A stretch of DNA of 64,000 nt from Oscillospiraceae bacterium (GTDB lineage Bacteria; Bacillota; Clostridia; Oscillospirales; Oscillospiraceae), in contig JAFZVM010000130.1 in assembly GCA_017617795.1 (NCBI GenBank), positions 1 to 64,000 of the forward strand, in the 5' to 3' direction. Numbering within the stretch: position 1 is the first letter of the stretch; each line of letters starts with the position of its first letter. Made by a program: the position numbers and the translations under genes. Positions 62,798 through 64,000 of the stretch are shown here, piece by piece. Below the pieces are notes generated by a model. That model saw only the letters and a program-made list of their open reading frames with translations, was not told the DNA's origin and did not search any database.

Positions 62798-63493
62798 TCA
62801 GCCGTTTATACCTTTTTCAAAATAGCGCTTGGGATTGGGTCTTCGAAATCCCAAAGGACGATCCGGCGCGCCTTCCCTACCCCAAACGCCGTATTCATCC
62901 AGATCGATGATCCGGTAACCGGTGCAGTTGATCAAGGTCACGTCTCCCTCGTGATAGACGGCGGAGCGGTTTACCGGATTCCCGCTGAGATGCCGGTGCC
63001 CGAAAAGGTGCAGAGCCGGCTGATTCAGCCGATGCACGTCTTTAAAGCAGGAAAAGCCTTGGTGAAACTCATCATCCCCGTCTCCCACGCCCTTTAACGG
63101 CGCATGGGTGACGAAAATATCGATCTTTCGATTGCGCCGGAGCTCCGTCTGCAGTCTCCGGACTCGCTTTTCCATCTGGCTTTCGGTAAACTGGTAGTCG
63201 TTCGTGGGATCGGCACCCATGCAGCCGCCCAGTCCTCCGATCCGCAATCCCTTGTATTCCAGTACCCGTCCATCCACGCTTTCACAGCCGAAAGGCGGTT
63301 TGCGGATGTATTCCTGATCATGATTGCCGAATACATAAAACAAAGGAGCCGGGATCATGGTGACCAGATAGCTGAGATAGGAGGACTTCAGATCTCCGCA
63401 GGAAATGATCAGCTCGATTCCGCTGAATACCTCCGGGTCAAAGTGTTCCCATATGAACCGGCTCTCCATGTCCGAAACGGCAAGGATCTTCAT
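62798..63493 (-). CDS. Calcineurin-like metallophosphoesterase
   Basis: This 231-aa protein has the metallophosphoesterase motifs: SDMES in place of the usual D-x-H at the start (VSDMESR), then CGDLKS, FGNHDQE, THAPLKG and FGHRHLSG. The first block lacks the histidine of the D-x-H motif. It probably hydrolyses a phosphodiester or phosphomonoester in the cytoplasm. It lies 24 nt downstream of the His-rich gene. Confidence 0.87.
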   Translation of the reverse strand: MKILAVSDMESRFIWEHFDPEVFSGIELIISCGDLKSSYLSYLVTMIPAPLFYVFGNHDQEYIRKPPFGCESVDGRVLEYKGLRIGGLGGCMGADPTNDYQFTESQMEKRVRRLQTELRRNRKIDIFVTHAPLKGVGDGDDEFHQGFSCFKDVHRLNQPALHLFGHRHLSGNPVNRSAVYHEGDVTLINCTGYRIIDLDEYGVWGREGAPDRPLGFRRPNPKRYFEKGING

Positions 63494-63517
63494 GGTTATC
63501 CCAACTCCGTCCGGCGT

Positions 63518-64000
63518 TCAGTCTTCATGATCATGATGATCATGGTCATGGTGGTCGTGATGATCGTGTTCATGCTCATGATGATGCTCCTGCTCATGGC
63601 AGGAACACGCTTCGTCGTGCTCATGGTGGTGATGATGGTGGTCGTGATCGCCGCAGGTACAATCCTCGCCGTGCTCATGATCATGGTGGTGGTGTTCGCA
63701 TTCGTGGGCATAGACGCACCACTGACCGTTCTGGCCGGCAATGGCTGCCGCCATCCCCTCCAGACGATCCTCCAGGGCTTCCAGCTCCGTGCCGAACACG
63801 ATACCGGTGATCCCCACCTCAGCGATCTCCGGCTCATCGGAGGGCAGATCACTGCCCTTTACCTCTACGGCGCTGCCGGTGGTGGAAAGCATAAGGGCAG
63901 CCTCCGTCCCCCACTGTACATAGGCTTTGATGTGTCCGATCATCGCTTCCTGCTCATCCGCCCAAAGCACGGAGATCCGCAGCTGCTCCGCGATCTGATC
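63518..64000 (-). CDS. Histidine-rich protein, 5' end outside the window
   Basis: The frame stays open to the right edge, so the gene starts beyond 64000; an internal GTG at 63970 should not be taken as the start. The visible 160 residues have an N-terminal part of about 90 aa without a known motif and a tail of about 65 aa made almost wholly of His, Asp, Glu and a few Cys (about 35 His). The tail should bind Zn, Ni or Co. A metallochaperone such as a CobW/HypB-type protein is one possibility, unproven. Confidence 0.75.
   Translation of the reverse strand, partial: DQIAEQLRISVLWADEQEAMIGHIKAYVQWGTEAALMLSTTGSAVEVKGSDLPSDEPEIAEVGITGIVFGTELEALEDRLEGMAAAIAGQNGQWCVYAHECEHHHHDHEHGEDCTCGDHDHHHHHHEHDEACSCHEQEHHHEHEHDHHDHHDHDHHDHED

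Noticed and set aside
1..64000. CRISPR arrays, insertion sequences, rRNA genes
   Set aside because: No regular repeat-spacer array, no transposase-like protein with terminal inverted repeats, and no rRNA signature was found on reading both strands.

Overview
The window reads as chromosomal DNA of a spore-forming, anaerobic Bacillota (class Clostridia, probably a gut or rumen lineage of the Oscillospirales/Christensenellales kind; the order is inference). The evidence is a SigG-type forespore sigma factor, a complete WalRK-YycHI regulatory locus, oxygen-sensitive glycyl-radical enzyme machinery, rubredoxin and ferredoxin, a phosphoketolase pentose route, and many plant-glycan enzymes. The base composition is G+C rich (visually high 50s percent). 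High G+C produces very long antisense open frames, for example 1045 codons against xylA/GH3 and 1027 codons against the walR-topB region; these are not genes.

Layout. 1-3.6 kb: a glycyl-radical enzyme and its activase on the minus strand. 3.8-7.2 kb: xylose isomerase and a family 3 glycosidase. 7.2-9.7 kb: a DUF2461 protein, a polysaccharide deacetylase and sigG. 9.8-13.1 kb: a tandem pair of unusual MutS-like ATPases. 13-19 kb: acyl-CoA synthetase, SEC-C protein, MBL hydrolase, GH2 glycosidase and a phosphoribosyltransferase. 19.1-23.8 kb: phosphoketolase and an LTA-synthase-like membrane enzyme. 23.8-24.5 kb: no ordinary gene, but a cobalamin riboswitch with its own promoter and terminator that points at no recognisable gene. 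24.5-35.4 kb: one arginine operon, argC-GNAT-argJ-argB-argD-argF-carA-carB, whose last gene is a CarB-DapF fusion. 35.5-37 kb: a URO-D/methyltransferase-like protein and a small ferredoxin.

37.1-40.6 kb: tRNA-Ser followed by an accessory row of three single-gene units (GNAT acetyltransferase, YcaQ-like DNA glycosylase, aminoglycoside-type phosphotransferase) separated by related terminator repeats. 40.6-47.9 kb: O-antigen-ligase-like protein, a rhomboid-like protein without the catalytic motif, rubredoxin, an esterase, and a DUF4125-TPR-DUF4037 trio. 48-50.7 kb: a second glycyl-radical activase with no enzyme partner nearby, a Cys-rich protein, rlmH and walJ. 50.8-62.7 kb: murA, walI, walH, walK, walR, Nudix hydrolase, topoisomerase III, PatB-type lyase, flavoprotein, iron alcohol dehydrogenase. 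62.8-64 kb: a phosphoesterase and a histidine-rich protein cut by the window edge.

How the genes fit together. GH3, GH2 and the esterase would release sugars, XylA plus the usual kinase would feed xylulose 5-phosphate to the phosphoketolase, and alcohol dehydrogenase and glycyl-radical chemistry would dispose of carbon and electrons. The arginine operon makes arginine and carbamoyl phosphate, and through the fused DapF also meso-diaminopimelate for peptidoglycan and lysine. WalRK, MurA, the LTA-synthase-like protein and the O-antigen-ligase-like protein concern the cell envelope. The strongest candidates for something new are the CarB-DapF fusion, the orphan cobalamin riboswitch, the LTA-synthase-like protein with a decayed HAD domain, the MutS-like pair, and the tRNA-Ser cassette row.
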